The notes beneath the pieces are model-generated. The model did not search any database. It worked only from the letters and a program-made list of their open reading frames with translations, and was not told the DNA's origin. Of a DNA stretch of 64,000 nucleotides, positions 20,667-30,025 are shown one piece after another. Both the position numbers and the translations under genes were made by a program. Every line of letters starts with the position of its first letter. Position 1 is the stretch's first letter. Source of the stretch: Bacillus sp. 103mf (GTDB lineage: Bacteria; Bacillota; Bacilli; Bacillales; Bacillaceae_G); the NCBI RefSeq assembly GCF_900116295.1, contig NZ_FPAF01000010.1, forward strand, positions 62,001-126,000, written 5' to 3'.

Positions 20667-21851
20667 TTATTTGTCGTTAAGACAAACTACACCAGGAAGT
20701 TCTTTACCTTCCATAAATTCTAATGACGCACCGCCGCCAGTAGAAATGTGGCTCATTTTATCAGCCATACCGAATTTTTCAACAGCTGCTGCAGAGTCAC
20801 CACCGCCGATAACAGAGTATGTACCTTCCGCATCTGCTAATGCTTGTCCTACTGCTTTTGTACCTTCTGCATATGGAGCCATTTCGAATACACCCATTGG
20901 TCCGTTCCATACAACAAGCTTAGAGTTTTTAATTACATCTGCATAAATTGCACTTGTTTTCGGTCCAATATCTAATCCTTCCCAAGTAGCAGGAATAGAA
21001 TCGATATCTACAACTTGTCGGTTTGCAGTTTCAGAGAAGTCATCTGCAACGACGCAATCAACTGGCATGTAGAAGTTTACACCTTTTTCTTGTGCAAGTT
21101 GCATAAACTCTTTTGCTAGTTCAATTTTGTCATCTTCACATAGAGACTTTCCGATTTCATGACCTGCTGCTTTTACAAATGTATAAGCAAGTCCGCCGCC
21201 AATGATTAAGTTATCAACTTTATCAAGTAGATGACGTATTACACCGATTTTATCTTTTACTTTCGCACCACCGATGATTGCTGTAAATGGACGATCTGGA
21301 TTAGAAAGTGCTTTACCTAGTACTTCTAATTCTTTTTCCATTAAGAAACCTGATACTGCTGGTAAGTAATCTGCAATACCTGCAGTAGAAGCATGAGCAC
21401 GGTGAGCTGCACCGAATGCATCGTTTACGAAAATATCAGCAAGAGCTGCAAATTCTTTCGCAAGTTCTGCATCGTTCTTTTCTTCGCCCGCATAGAAACG
21501 AACGTTTTCAAGAACTAATACGTCGCCTTCGTTCATTGCTGCAATCGTTTCTTGTACAGCAGGTCCGAATGCTTCGTCCGCTTTTTTCACATCTTTACCA
21601 AGAAGCTCACCTAAACGTGTAGCTACTGGAGTTAGACGCATTTCTTCTACCACTTGTCCTTTTGGACGACCTAAATGGCTTGCTAAAATCACTTTCGCAC
21701 CTTGCTCTACTAAATATTGAATTGTAGGAAGAGCCGCACGAATACGAGTCTCGTCTGTAATTTTGCCTTCTTTCATTGGTACGTTGAAGTCAACGCGGCA
21801 AAATACTCGTTTACCCTTTAAATCTACGTCACGAATTGATTTTTTGTTCAT
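20667..21851 (-). CDS. pgk: Phosphoglycerate kinase
   Basis: 394 residues. It has the N-terminal [11 protein letters not shown] motif, [21 protein letters not shown], and the C-terminal nucleotide-binding GPMGVFEM and [14 protein letters not shown] motifs. It makes ATP from 1,3-bisphosphoglycerate. A stable hairpin lies in the 134-bp gap to gapA. tpiA follows after about 31 bases. Confidence 0.99.
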   Translation of the reverse strand: MNKKSIRDVDLKGKRVFCRVDFNVPMKEGKITDETRIRAALPTIQYLVEQGAKVILASHLGRPKGQVVEEMRLTPVATRLGELLGKDVKKADEAFGPAVQETIAAMNEGDVLVLENVRFYAGEEKNDAELAKEFAALADIFVNDAFGAAHRAHASTAGIADYLPAVSGFLMEKELEVLGKALSNPDRPFTAIIGGAKVKDKIGVIRHLLDKVDNLIIGGGLAYTFVKAAGHEIGKSLCEDDKIELAKEFMQLAQEKGVNFYMPVDCVVADDFSETANRQVVDIDSIPATWEGLDIGPKTSAIYADVIKNSKLVVWNGPMGVFEMAPYAEGTKAVGQALADAEGTYSVIGGGDSAAAVEKFGMADKMSHISTGGGASLEFMEGKELPGVVCLNDK

Positions 21852-21915
21852 TGGATTTCCCTCCGACTAGTTAGGATTGACAAAACCCATTCAAAAGCTT
21901 ATCACATTTGCTTAT

Positions 21916-21958
21916 AAAACGAAAGAAGAGAGAGGGAACAAACCCTCCCCCTCGTTTT
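21916..21958 (-). promoter_or_regulatory. Hairpin between gapA and pgk
   Basis: Minus-strand AAAACGAGGGGGAGGG pairs with CCCTCTCTC...TCGTTTT across TTTGTT. It is strong but lacks a long T-tail, so it may act as partial terminator or 3' stabiliser of the highly expressed gapA mRNA. Confidence 0.5.
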
Positions 21959-21985
21959 GTCATTGATAACTGATAAACTTAAGAA

Positions 21986-23017
<1,032 letters not shown>

Positions 23018-23024
23018 TTAAGGG

Positions 23025-24050
23025 TTATTTACCCTTTACTAACTCTTTTGCTGCACCTTCGTCTGTAATAAGTAACGAAGTGTGTCCTTGTTTAATTACT
23101 GCTTGAATTGCTTTTGCTTTTGATGAACCTCCAGCAACTGACACGACATGAGATACATGCTGTAAATCTTCAAGCTGCATGCCAACTGTTTGTACTTTAT
23201 GAACTACTTCACCTTGTTCGTTGAAGTAGTATCCAAAGGCTTCACCGACCGCTTTGTTCTCTTTAATTTTCATCCAATCTGCTTCTAAAGTACTTCTTCT
23301 ACGCGCCATTGTTAAGGCATCACCGATTCCGTGAATGACAATGTTGGAAGATCGAATCAACTCAAGAATTTCTTTCACAGAAGGTTCTGTCACAATGGAT
23401 GCATATGCCTCGCTGCTTACATGGTCAGGAACATACAATAAGCGATAATTACTCATCGTATTTTGTGCCATTTTCGCACAAATCGTGTTTGCTTCTAACT
23501 CAACACTCTCTCCTATTCCACCGCGTGCTGGGACAAATAACATATGTAGGTCCCTGCAATCAATTTGCATCATATCAGCTACGGCAGCTATCGTGGTTCC
23601 TCCAGTCACAGCAACGATATTATTCGCTGTCAGACGATCTTTTATACAAGAGGCACAAGCGCGGCCCATCTCCAGCTTGACCCAAGGTGATTCATCACTA
23701 TCACCAGGGACAACGAAAACTTCATCTAAGTCTAATGTTTCCTTAAGCTGCTTTTCCAAAACCTTCAAACCAGAAATTTCTTTCATAAAGTCTTCCAAAG
23801 CAAGAATAACAGCTGTTCCTTCTTCTGTTAATGTCATTCCAGAAGAGGCGACGTGAATCAAGTTCTCATCTTTCAAAACCTGTACTTCACTTCGTAATAC
23901 TCGTTCTGTCATACCAAGACTTGCAGATAAATTTCTTCTACCAATAGGTTGTGTTAACCGGATGTACTGAAGAATTTGCATTCTCTTTTGCATAACAGGT
24001 AGCAGATCAGGTAATAATTTTTTTGTATACTGAATCCATGAGCGCATCAT
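23025..24050 (-). CDS. cggR: Central glycolytic genes regulator CggR
   Basis: 341 residues. It is a SorC-family repressor with an N-terminal helix-turn-helix (LTQPIGRRNLSASLGMTERVLRSEVQVLKDENLI, about 34-67) and a C-terminal sugar-phosphate binding domain (TGGTTIAAVADMM, IVIHGIGDALTMARRR). In Bacillus it represses its own operon, and fructose-1,6-bisphosphate relieves repression. The first of two adjacent ATGs (24050) has GAGGAG 7 bases upstream. The operator lies directly upstream at 24089-24124. Confidence 0.97.
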   Translation of the reverse strand: MMRSWIQYTKKLLPDLLPVMQKRMQILQYIRLTQPIGRRNLSASLGMTERVLRSEVQVLKDENLIHVASSGMTLTEEGTAVILALEDFMKEISGLKVLEKQLKETLDLDEVFVVPGDSDESPWVKLEMGRACASCIKDRLTANNIVAVTGGTTIAAVADMMQIDCRDLHMLFVPARGGIGESVELEANTICAKMAQNTMSNYRLLYVPDHVSSEAYASIVTEPSVKEILELIRSSNIVIHGIGDALTMARRRSTLEADWMKIKENKAVGEAFGYYFNEQGEVVHKVQTVGMQLEDLQHVSHVVSVAGGSSKAKAIQAVIKQGHTSLLITDEGAAKELVKGK

Positions 24051-24088
24051 ATTGTATCTCCTCACCACATTGGTTCATTCTCTATGTG

Positions 24089-24124
24089 GTCATTATATGT
24101 CCCGTGGTGACATATTGTGTCCCG
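24089..24124 (-). promoter_or_regulatory. CggR operator
   Basis: Minus strand reads CGGGAC-N6-TGTC-N4-CGGGAC-N6-TGAC, matching the tandem CggR site known from B. subtilis except for one base in the last half. A candidate promoter (TTACAA, 18 bp, TATTTT) lies just upstream at about 24129-24158. Confidence 0.88.
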
Positions 24125-24179
24125 CATAGAGTAAAAAAATATTCCTGCTACATTTAGTATTGTAACAGGAGATGCAAAG

Positions 24180-24428
24180 TTATTCAACTCTTATCGCACG
24201 AATTATGCTGTTCATTATGACATCTTTGTGAATAATTCCATATCCTACCTCTTCCCCTTCGATTTCAACGACGGGAATCGTAAGATGATACTTTTCTAAC
24301 AGCTGTTCATCCTCATAAATATCTATTTCTTTCAAATCAAATACGTATTCATCTTTCAACTCTTGCAGAAGTTGTTTCGCCTTTTGACAAAGACCACATT
24401 CTTCCTTTGTATATAGAATAACCTCCAT
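24180..24428 (-). CDS. Small glutaredoxin-like protein
   Basis: 82 residues with a thioredoxin fold: MEVILYTKEECGLCQKAKQLLQEL, with the redox pair CGLC at about 11-14, and a cis-proline-like TIPVVEIEG. It is the DUF836/glutaredoxin family found next to cggR or sigma-54 genes. A thiol-redox role is likely; the partner is unknown. It starts 9 bases after the sigma-54 stop and so is probably co-transcribed with it. Confidence 0.85.
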   Translation of the reverse strand: MEVILYTKEECGLCQKAKQLLQELKDEYVFDLKEIDIYEDEQLLEKYHLTIPVVEIEGEEVGYGIIHKDVIMNSIIRAIRVE

Positions 24429-24437
24429 ACTTATCAC

Positions 24438-25733
24438 CTATACAATCGTTTTTCGCAGAGAAGAAGCTGGAATATTTAACTGCTCTCGATATTTCGCTAC
24501 TGTTCTGCGCGAAACAATAATTTCGTGTTCTTCTTCTAACATTTTTGAAATCTTTTGATCTGAAAGTGGTTTTTTCTTATTTTCTCTCTCTACAAACTTC
24601 CCGATGAGCTGCTTCACTCTCTTCGTTGAAATTGCCGCGTCTTCTGTTGTTGCTACCGCATTGCTAAAGAATGACTTCATTTCAAATAAACCATACGGTG
24701 TTTGCACATATTTATTACGCGTTGCACGGCTAATGGTTGACTCATGGACACCTAATATTTCAGCCACCTCTTTTAACGCAAGCGGCTTTAAATATTGCGG
24801 ACCATTCATAAAAAAGTCGCGCTGCTTTTCAATAATTACTTCCATTACATTTAAAAGCGTTTGTTTTCTTTGTTTTAAACTACGCATAATCCATTGTACA
24901 TGCTGATATTTTTCCGAAACATAAGAAGCGACGTCACTTTCACTATTATGAAGAAGCTCACTATACTCTGAATGAATTTCAATTCTCGGCATATTACGCT
25001 CATTCATCTGAATCAGCAAGCGATTATCTTCTTTTTTCACCGCTATATCTGGAACAATGTACATCGGCTTCTCCGAAGAAAACGCCAATCCTGGTTTCGG
25101 CTGCAATGATGTAATCACATGAACAGCTTCTTGTAATTCTTCTGTACTACATTTCAATACATTTGTTAACTTGCGCCAATCTTTCTTTACAAAATATGCA
25201 AAATGTTCATCTACAATTATTTCCGCTAAAGTACTCCTTTTTTGTAAGCGCTTTAATTGAATGGTTAAACACTCTTGAATATTTCTCGCTCCTACCCCTG
25301 CTGGCTCTAACGATTGAACGAGCTCCATGCAGCTATTTACTTCTTCTATACATACCGATAATAACGACGCTAATTCTTCATTCGTTTCTTGTAAATACCC
25401 GTTCTCATCTACATTTAAAATAATAAATGAGGCAATTTTTCTTTGCTCTTCATCTATTTTATAATACTGTAATTGGTTTACTAAATGTTGTTGAATCGTC
25501 GTGGAATCCACACTATAAATTTCTATTTGATTCTCAGTTTGTTTACTTGTTGTTTTACTCTTTTTCTTTTCCCTATCAAAGCCACCTAGCTCAATAAGGG
25601 GATTTTCCAGCGATTGCTCATACAAAAACTCCGTTAATTCCTGCACATTGTACTGGAGCATTGTAATCGCTTGCCTTAACTCTTGCGTCATTGCCAAACG
25701 TAAACTTTGTTCTTGTAAAAGACTTGCTTTCAC
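24438..25733 (-). CDS. rpoN: RNA polymerase sigma-54 factor
   Basis: 431 residues. N-terminal activator-interacting region I (SLRLAMTQELRQAITMLQYNVQELTEFL), an acidic linker, core-binding region, and the C-terminal RpoN box (IVSRRTVAKYREQLNIPAS) preceded by a helix-turn-helix (LKEVAEILGVHESTISRATRNKYVQTPYG). It directs transcription of sigma-54 promoters with bEBP activators; in Bacillus it is also called SigL. The start is GTG at 25733 with GGGGGAG upstream; an in-frame ATG 102 bases earlier has no family match. Confidence 0.95.
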   Translation of the reverse strand: MKASLLQEQSLRLAMTQELRQAITMLQYNVQELTEFLYEQSLENPLIELGGFDREKKKSKTTSKQTENQIEIYSVDSTTIQQHLVNQLQYYKIDEEQRKIASFIILNVDENGYLQETNEELASLLSVCIEEVNSCMELVQSLEPAGVGARNIQECLTIQLKRLQKRSTLAEIIVDEHFAYFVKKDWRKLTNVLKCSTEELQEAVHVITSLQPKPGLAFSSEKPMYIVPDIAVKKEDNRLLIQMNERNMPRIEIHSEYSELLHNSESDVASYVSEKYQHVQWIMRSLKQRKQTLLNVMEVIIEKQRDFFMNGPQYLKPLALKEVAEILGVHESTISRATRNKYVQTPYGLFEMKSFFSNAVATTEDAAISTKRVKQLIGKFVERENKKKPLSDQKISKMLEEEHEIIVSRRTVAKYREQLNIPASSLRKTIV

Positions 25734-25956
25734 CCTAATCTCCCCCTCACTTCTATTGTACAATAAGTTTATAAAAAGGAGAATCCTTACAAAACACCCA
25801 TATCCACATATTATTACTCTATATGTATTATTCAAGTTTATATATTACAACTAAAAAATGAATAATATCAGGCGGAATTAGTGACAGACTTTAAAAATAT
25901 CCGCCATTTTTTATACCACATACTAATAGTAACTCTCATTTTAAGAAATAACAATT

Positions 25957-26010
25957 AAAAAGAGTAGTTTAAATATAATGAAACCTCATTATACTTAAAC
26001 TACTCTTTTT
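25957..26010. terminator. 25-bp inverted repeat, likely bidirectional terminator
   Basis: Arms 25957-25981 and 25986-26010 pair over 25 bp with one mismatch around loop AACC. T-runs lie on both outer sides. It is unusually long for a terminator. It sits between sigma-54 and tRNA-Arg. 25734-25956 holds nothing else evident. Confidence 0.6.
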
Positions 26011-26046
26011 CCCTTTTATATTTAAGAATTCTATAAACAAATTAAT

Positions 26047-26080
26047 AAAAACCCTAACTTCAATATAAGTTAGGGTTTTT
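26047..26080 (-). terminator. tRNA-Arg terminator
   Basis: Stem AAAACCCTAACTT / AAGTTAGGGTTTTT directly 3' of the tRNA on the minus strand. Confidence 0.8.
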
Positions 26081-26083
26081 CGA

Positions 26084-26159
26084 CGCGCCCAGAGGGATTC
26101 GAACCCCCGGCAGACGTGGTACCGGAAACCACCGCTCTATCCAACTGAGCTATGGGCGC
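26084..26159 (-). tRNA. tRNA-Arg (anticodon CCG)
   Basis: 76-nt cloverleaf. Acceptor GCGCCCA/TGGGCGC with G discriminator, D-arm GCTC...GAGC, anticodon stem GTGGT/ACCAC with loop TTCCGGT (anticodon CCG), T-arm GGGGG-TTCGAAT-CCCTC. The 3' CCA is not encoded. It is a solitary gene with its own terminator and decodes CGG arginine codons, rare in this low-GC genome. Confidence 0.9.
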
Positions 26160-26335
26160 ATTATAATACACTCTACGGCAAAAGGACACCTTTTTACCCT
26201 ATCGCGCACTGTTTATTATACGATATGTTCGTTTTGGAAGCAATTATTTCTTAATATCGCAGTTTACAGAGCTACACCTTAGACATCAATATGAAAGAAT
26301 CATCTTTTTACCTGAACGTAAATTCTCTTTATACA

Positions 26336-26390
26336 ATAAAGAGAAACTTCCATCAATGGTGGTTTTACTCCCCACTAATAGCAGGATAAA
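26336..26390. repeat. Short bcr-type repeat element
   Basis: 55-bp mini-element between two ATAAA copies (26336-26340, 26386-26390): GAGAAACTTCCATCAATGG...CCCCACTAATAGCAGG. It is close in size to the copy at 1751-1808. The stretch 26160-26335 shows no gene. Confidence 0.65.
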
Positions 26391-26396
26391 ACAAAC

Positions 26397-26423
26397 GGCC
26401 TACATCGCACAACGACGTAGACC
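26397..26423 (-). terminator. Terminator of the KimA-like gene
   Basis: Stem GGTCTACGTCG / CGATGTAGGCC on the minus strand followed by GTTTGTTTTAT. Confidence 0.65.
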
Positions 26424-26455
26424 ACATAACTCAAATTATCAATAATAAAACAATA

Positions 26456-28369
26456 TTATTTATGTAAGTGATACGGAACCGTTGTAATCACGATATCTTT
26501 ATTGCGTATAAACCACATGCGTAAAAGAAGTGCACTTTGGTTATGCAATGCATTATGCCACCATTTGTGCGCAATAAACTGCGGAATAATAATATGGATA
26601 TGCCCCCCAGCTTCTTGTTTCGCCTCTATTGTTTTAATAAGGCGATTCAGCGGTTCAAGAAGAGAACGATATTTACTGCGAAGAACTACCAGTCTACAAG
26701 GAGTTCCCCAGTCTTTCCATTTTTTCTCCATTTTATTTATAGATTGTTCATCGAAACCAACGTATACAGCAATCGGATCAACATCTAGACTTTTCGCAAA
26801 GGATATCGTGTTGTTCACAACACGATGAACGCCTGACACTAAAACGAGTGTGACTACATCACTTGCTACTGGACGTATCGTTTGCATATCGATGCGCAAT
26901 TCTTTTGCAACATCTTCATAATGACTGTGAATTGACATTGAGATAAAAATCATAATAGGCAAGACAACTAATACAACCCAAGCGCCCCCCGTAAACTTTG
27001 TAACAGCAAAAATAACAGCAACGATTGATGTAATTACAGCACCAACCGTATTAATCGTAAACTTAACTTTCCAGTTTGGTCCTTTTACTCGTTTCCAGCG
27101 CCGCATCAAACCAATTTGCGCTACCGTAAACGAAAGGAAAACACCGATTGCATATAGCGGAATTAACGCATTCGTATGCGCACGAAACGATATAATCAAA
27201 ATACATGCTAGTGATGCTAGCACAATAATTCCATTTGAATATCCTAAACGGTCTCCACGATTTGTTAAACTTCGAGGCAAAAATCCGTCTGCCGCCACAA
27301 TTGCAGCAAGCTGAGAAAATCCTGTAAATGTAGAATTTGCCGCCAAAATTAAAACAATAAACGTAAACCATATAATTACTTGATATAAAATTCCATGTCC
27401 AAAATACATGCCAGTTAACTGCGACAACATCGTATTGTGTGGATCTGGTGTAACACCTTTCGCATACAGATGATACGAAAATCCTAAAAGTGTCACAGCT
27501 GTGATAGAACCTAAAGCAATATACGTTCTAATTGCGTTTTTTTGCTGTGGTTCTCTAAAAATAGGAACTGCATTTGAAATCGTCTCAATTCCTGTAAGTG
27601 CTGAACAGGCTGAACTGAACGCTTTCAAAACTAATAAAGTTGTTAAGCCTTCTGGAACTGTTCCAAAGCTCGGCGTACTTGGTTGAATAAACCCGTGACG
27701 AAATTCATCAAAAAATCCCGTAAAAATTAAAGTTAACATACAAATCATAAACCCGAATGTCGGCCAAGCAAATACGCGAGCTGATTCTGCTACCCCGCGT
27801 AAGTTTATAAGTACTAAGATAACAACGCATAAAATCGCCAAAATCGTTTCATAAGGCGCAACTACAGGATACGCTGAAGAAACAGCTTCTATCGCTGCAG
27901 ATACAGATACCGCTACGGTTAACACATAATCAACGAGCAGAGAACTAGAGGCAACAAGGGAAACCCAGCGCTGCTTGAAATTATCTTTCGCAATGGCATA
28001 CGCTCCTCCGCCGTTTGGATATGCTAAAATCCCCATAATATACGACACAATCAAAATTGCCAAAAGAACGATAGTCGAAATGGTAATCGGCATAATCAAC
28101 CATTTCGCATCAGGACCAAGTCCTGCAAGCTCTGTCATTCCTGATTCAGGTCCATAGGCAACAGATGAATACAAATCTGCCGAAAGGATAGGAAGCGCAA
28201 TTAACCAAAATAATTTGTTGTGCTGCGCATGAAGCTCTGACGTTCGCATCGGACGACCAATTAAAAAGCGCTTCACACTACTGAAATTACTTGCAGAAAA
28301 CCAAATTGCAATTAATGCGAATATAATTAACACTGCTTCCAACCATCTAACTAAAGTATGATGATCCAT
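26456..28369 (-). CDS. KimA-like APC family potassium importer
   Basis: 637 residues. About twelve membrane spans (residues about 12-470) precede a cytoplasmic C-terminal domain of USP type. Motifs recalled from B. subtilis KimA are present: SSVAYGPE, NGGGAYAIAKDN, LLVDYVLTVAVSVSA, KAFSSACSALTGIE, GDRLGYSNGIIVLA and the end ALHNQSALLLRMWFIRNKDIVITTVPYHLHK. KimA is a high-affinity H+/K+ symporter inhibited by c-di-AMP. This homologue has an added N-terminal span (about 1-28). Its upstream region shows no recognisable c-di-AMP (ydaO) riboswitch. It is monocistronic. Confidence 0.82.
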   Translation of the reverse strand: MDHHTLVRWLEAVLIIFALIAIWFSASNFSSVKRFLIGRPMRTSELHAQHNKLFWLIALPILSADLYSSVAYGPESGMTELAGLGPDAKWLIMPITISTIVLLAILIVSYIMGILAYPNGGGAYAIAKDNFKQRWVSLVASSSLLVDYVLTVAVSVSAAIEAVSSAYPVVAPYETILAILCVVILVLINLRGVAESARVFAWPTFGFMICMLTLIFTGFFDEFRHGFIQPSTPSFGTVPEGLTTLLVLKAFSSACSALTGIETISNAVPIFREPQQKNAIRTYIALGSITAVTLLGFSYHLYAKGVTPDPHNTMLSQLTGMYFGHGILYQVIIWFTFIVLILAANSTFTGFSQLAAIVAADGFLPRSLTNRGDRLGYSNGIIVLASLACILIISFRAHTNALIPLYAIGVFLSFTVAQIGLMRRWKRVKGPNWKVKFTINTVGAVITSIVAVIFAVTKFTGGAWVVLVVLPIMIFISMSIHSHYEDVAKELRIDMQTIRPVASDVVTLVLVSGVHRVVNNTISFAKSLDVDPIAVYVGFDEQSINKMEKKWKDWGTPCRLVVLRSKYRSLLEPLNRLIKTIEAKQEAGGHIHIIIPQFIAHKWWHNALHNQSALLLRMWFIRNKDIVITTVPYHLHK

Positions 28370-28695
28370 AACTCTTTCTCCTTTTAATCGCTATTTGCTA
28401 ATTTTTATTCTCCTAATTTAAATTGATACATAATATTTTAAACAACGAAATATAAAATATGTACTTTCTGAAAATACCCTCAATTAAAGTTCTACAAATT
28501 CATATATAATCGTTATTCTTAAATAAACATAACTACCGATATTATAATTCGTCAGCATAAATCCTTATATTTTCAAATTATATATGGATGAAAATTTATA
28601 TTTCGAAAAGAACCTAAAATTGGTAATTATATTTCAATACACATTCACAAATTCTAATGATTGAAATTCAATTCAATTAGAGGAGGAATTACGTT
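28370..28695. other. AT-rich divergent intergenic region
   Basis: 326 bp between the KimA-like gene and the divergent spoVA2-type operon. It must hold the operon promoter, expected to be sigma-G, but I cannot pick a convincing -35/-10. A GCATA/CAAATTA pair at about 28555-28580 has too short a spacer. No riboswitch-like structure or small ORF was found. Confidence 0.4.
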
Positions 28696-28902
28696 ATGAC
28701 TGTAATTACAAAACTTAAACAAACTGTTTCAGGATTAAAAAGCGCACAAGCAAGCTTAGAGGGATTCGCTCTTGATACTGATAACCAACAAGCGAAGCAA
28801 TTATTTCAAAGTGCAGCACAGCAAACGCAATCAATTATTGAATCTTTAAATCCACGCGTTCAAGAGGTTCAACAAGAAGAACCTCAATATACACAGCAGT
28901 AA
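28696..28902 (+). CDS. DUF1657 protein, spoVA2-type operon gene 1
   Basis: 68 residues: MTVITKLKQTVSGLKSAQASLEGFALDTDNQQAKQLFQSAAQQTQSIIESLNPRVQEVQQEEPQY. This small helical DUF1657 protein is closely similar to the second copy at 31402 and to the C-terminus of the 2Duf protein. RBS AGAGGAGG upstream. It is the first gene of the operon. A hairpin with T-run (28949-28979) separates it from the next gene, so it may be produced in excess. Forespore expression is expected from known homologues. Confidence 0.9.
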   Translation: MTVITKLKQTVSGLKSAQASLEGFALDTDNQQAKQLFQSAAQQTQSIIESLNPRVQEVQQEEPQYTQQ

Positions 28903-28948
28903 AGGGCGCTTAAAGCAAACATAATGATACCCACTTTATGCTGAATCG

Positions 28949-28979
28949 AAAAAAGGGTGATACAATATCATCCTTTTTT
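28949..28979 (+). terminator. Possible attenuating terminator inside the operon
   Basis: AAAAAAGG-GTGAT, loop ACAAT, ATCAT-CCTTTTTT between the first DUF1657 gene and the lipoprotein gene. It could reduce downstream transcription, or there may be a second promoter. Confidence 0.5.
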
Positions 28980-29019
28980 CACCTCAAATTACATAGAGCT
29001 ATAGAAATGGAATGATACA

Positions 29020-29514
29020 ATGCGAAAATTCAGGATCATTACTTTGTTATTCCTTCTCTTCTTCAGTTTCCTAAGCGGCTGTAACAGTCCTCTAGATAAA
29101 AAAGTAAAAAAAGAAGCGAATGAGAAAGAAGAGCACAAAACAACTAAAAAAGATACACAATTAACACAAGTCAGCATGGAGACTGTTGATCAATCCATAG
29201 CAAATCAAGCGAAAGATCAGATTCTTAACATGGAAGAAGTAATTGAAGTAAAAGCGGTTAATTTCAATAACGAACTATATGTAGCCGCGAAGCCAGAGCA
29301 CCACGAACGCTTTCAAATCAAGAAATTAAAAAAAGAAATGAAACAGACATTAGAAAAGATGTATCCTAATTTAAAAGTTTATGTCAGTATGGATAAAAAA
29401 ATTTTAATGTTGCTAGATAAATTAGAAACAAAGATTAAAAACAAAGAAGCAGATAAAAAAGAAATAAAAAAACAACTGAAAGTAGTAAAAGAAGAAATGC
29501 ATTCCGATATTTAA
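29020..29514 (+). CDS. YhcN/YlaJ family sporulation lipoprotein
   Basis: 164 residues. The signal peptide ends in lipobox FLSGC (Cys about 21), then a charged linker, then a YhcN/YlaJ domain (QSIANQAKDQILNMEEVIEVKAVNFNNELYVAAKPEHHERFQIKKLKKEMKQTLEKMYPNLKVYVSMDKKI). A lysine-rich C-terminal coil follows. These lipoproteins are found in the spore inner membrane or forespore. Its place as the second gene matches the spoVA2 operon organisation. No direct function is established. Confidence 0.88.
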   Translation: MRKFRIITLLFLLFFSFLSGCNSPLDKKVKKEANEKEEHKTTKKDTQLTQVSMETVDQSIANQAKDQILNMEEVIEVKAVNFNNELYVAAKPEHHERFQIKKLKKEMKQTLEKMYPNLKVYVSMDKKILMLLDKLETKIKNKEADKKEIKKQLKVVKEEMHSDI

Positions 29515-29548
29515 TAATACTTTTCAACATAGAAAAGGATGGATTCGT

Positions 29549-30025
29549 ATGTCAAGCCAAAACAAAGATTTAACACCAATGCAGCAAGAATATAAAAAAT
29601 TTGAACAGCAGCGCGAACCAAAGCGTCCTGTTCTAAAAAATTGTATAAAAGCTTTTTTTGTTGGCGGATTCATTTGTTTAATCGGTCAACTTATCTCCAC
29701 ATTTTATATTACTTATTTCGATTTTACTGAACGATCTGCAGGTAATCCAACTGTAGCTACAATGATCTTTATTTCTATGCTTCTAACAGGTTTTGGTGTA
29801 TACGATCGATTAGCTCAGTTTGGCGGGGCAGGTACAGCCGTTCCTGTTACCGGATTTGGAAATTCTGTCATATCAGCTTGTATCGAGCACCGTACGGAAG
29901 GTTTTGTTCTTGGAGTGGGCGGGAATATGTTTAAACTAGCCGGATCTGTTATTTTATTTGGCGTATTTTCCGCTTTTGTAATCGCACTGATTCGAACGAT
30001 TCTAATCCAATGGGGAGGGTTTTAA
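29549..30025 (+). CDS. spoVAC: Stage V sporulation protein AC
   Basis: 158 residues. A short soluble N-terminus is followed by about four to five membrane spans with the motifs FFVGGFICLIGQ, DRLAQFGGAGTAVPVTGFGNSVISA and EGFVLGVGGNMFKLAGSVILFG. SpoVAC-type proteins form a mechanosensitive-like channel part of the spore dipicolinic-acid channel. The stop codon abuts the spoVAD ATG (TAAATG). It belongs to the second (spoVA2) set, additional to the standard spoVA operon elsewhere. Confidence 0.95.
   Translation: MSSQNKDLTPMQQEYKKFEQQREPKRPVLKNCIKAFFVGGFICLIGQLISTFYITYFDFTERSAGNPTVATMIFISMLLTGFGVYDRLAQFGGAGTAVPVTGFGNSVISACIEHRTEGFVLGVGGNMFKLAGSVILFGVFSAFVIALIRTILIQWGGF

Noticed and set aside
28555-28580. 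Sigma-G promoter GCATA/CAAATTA
   Set aside because: The spacer of 14 bases is shorter than expected for sigma-G promoters and flanking bases do not support it.
28370-28695. c-di-AMP (ydaO) riboswitch before the KimA-like gene
   Set aside because: No conserved core motifs or long structured element could be seen in this AT-rich stretch.
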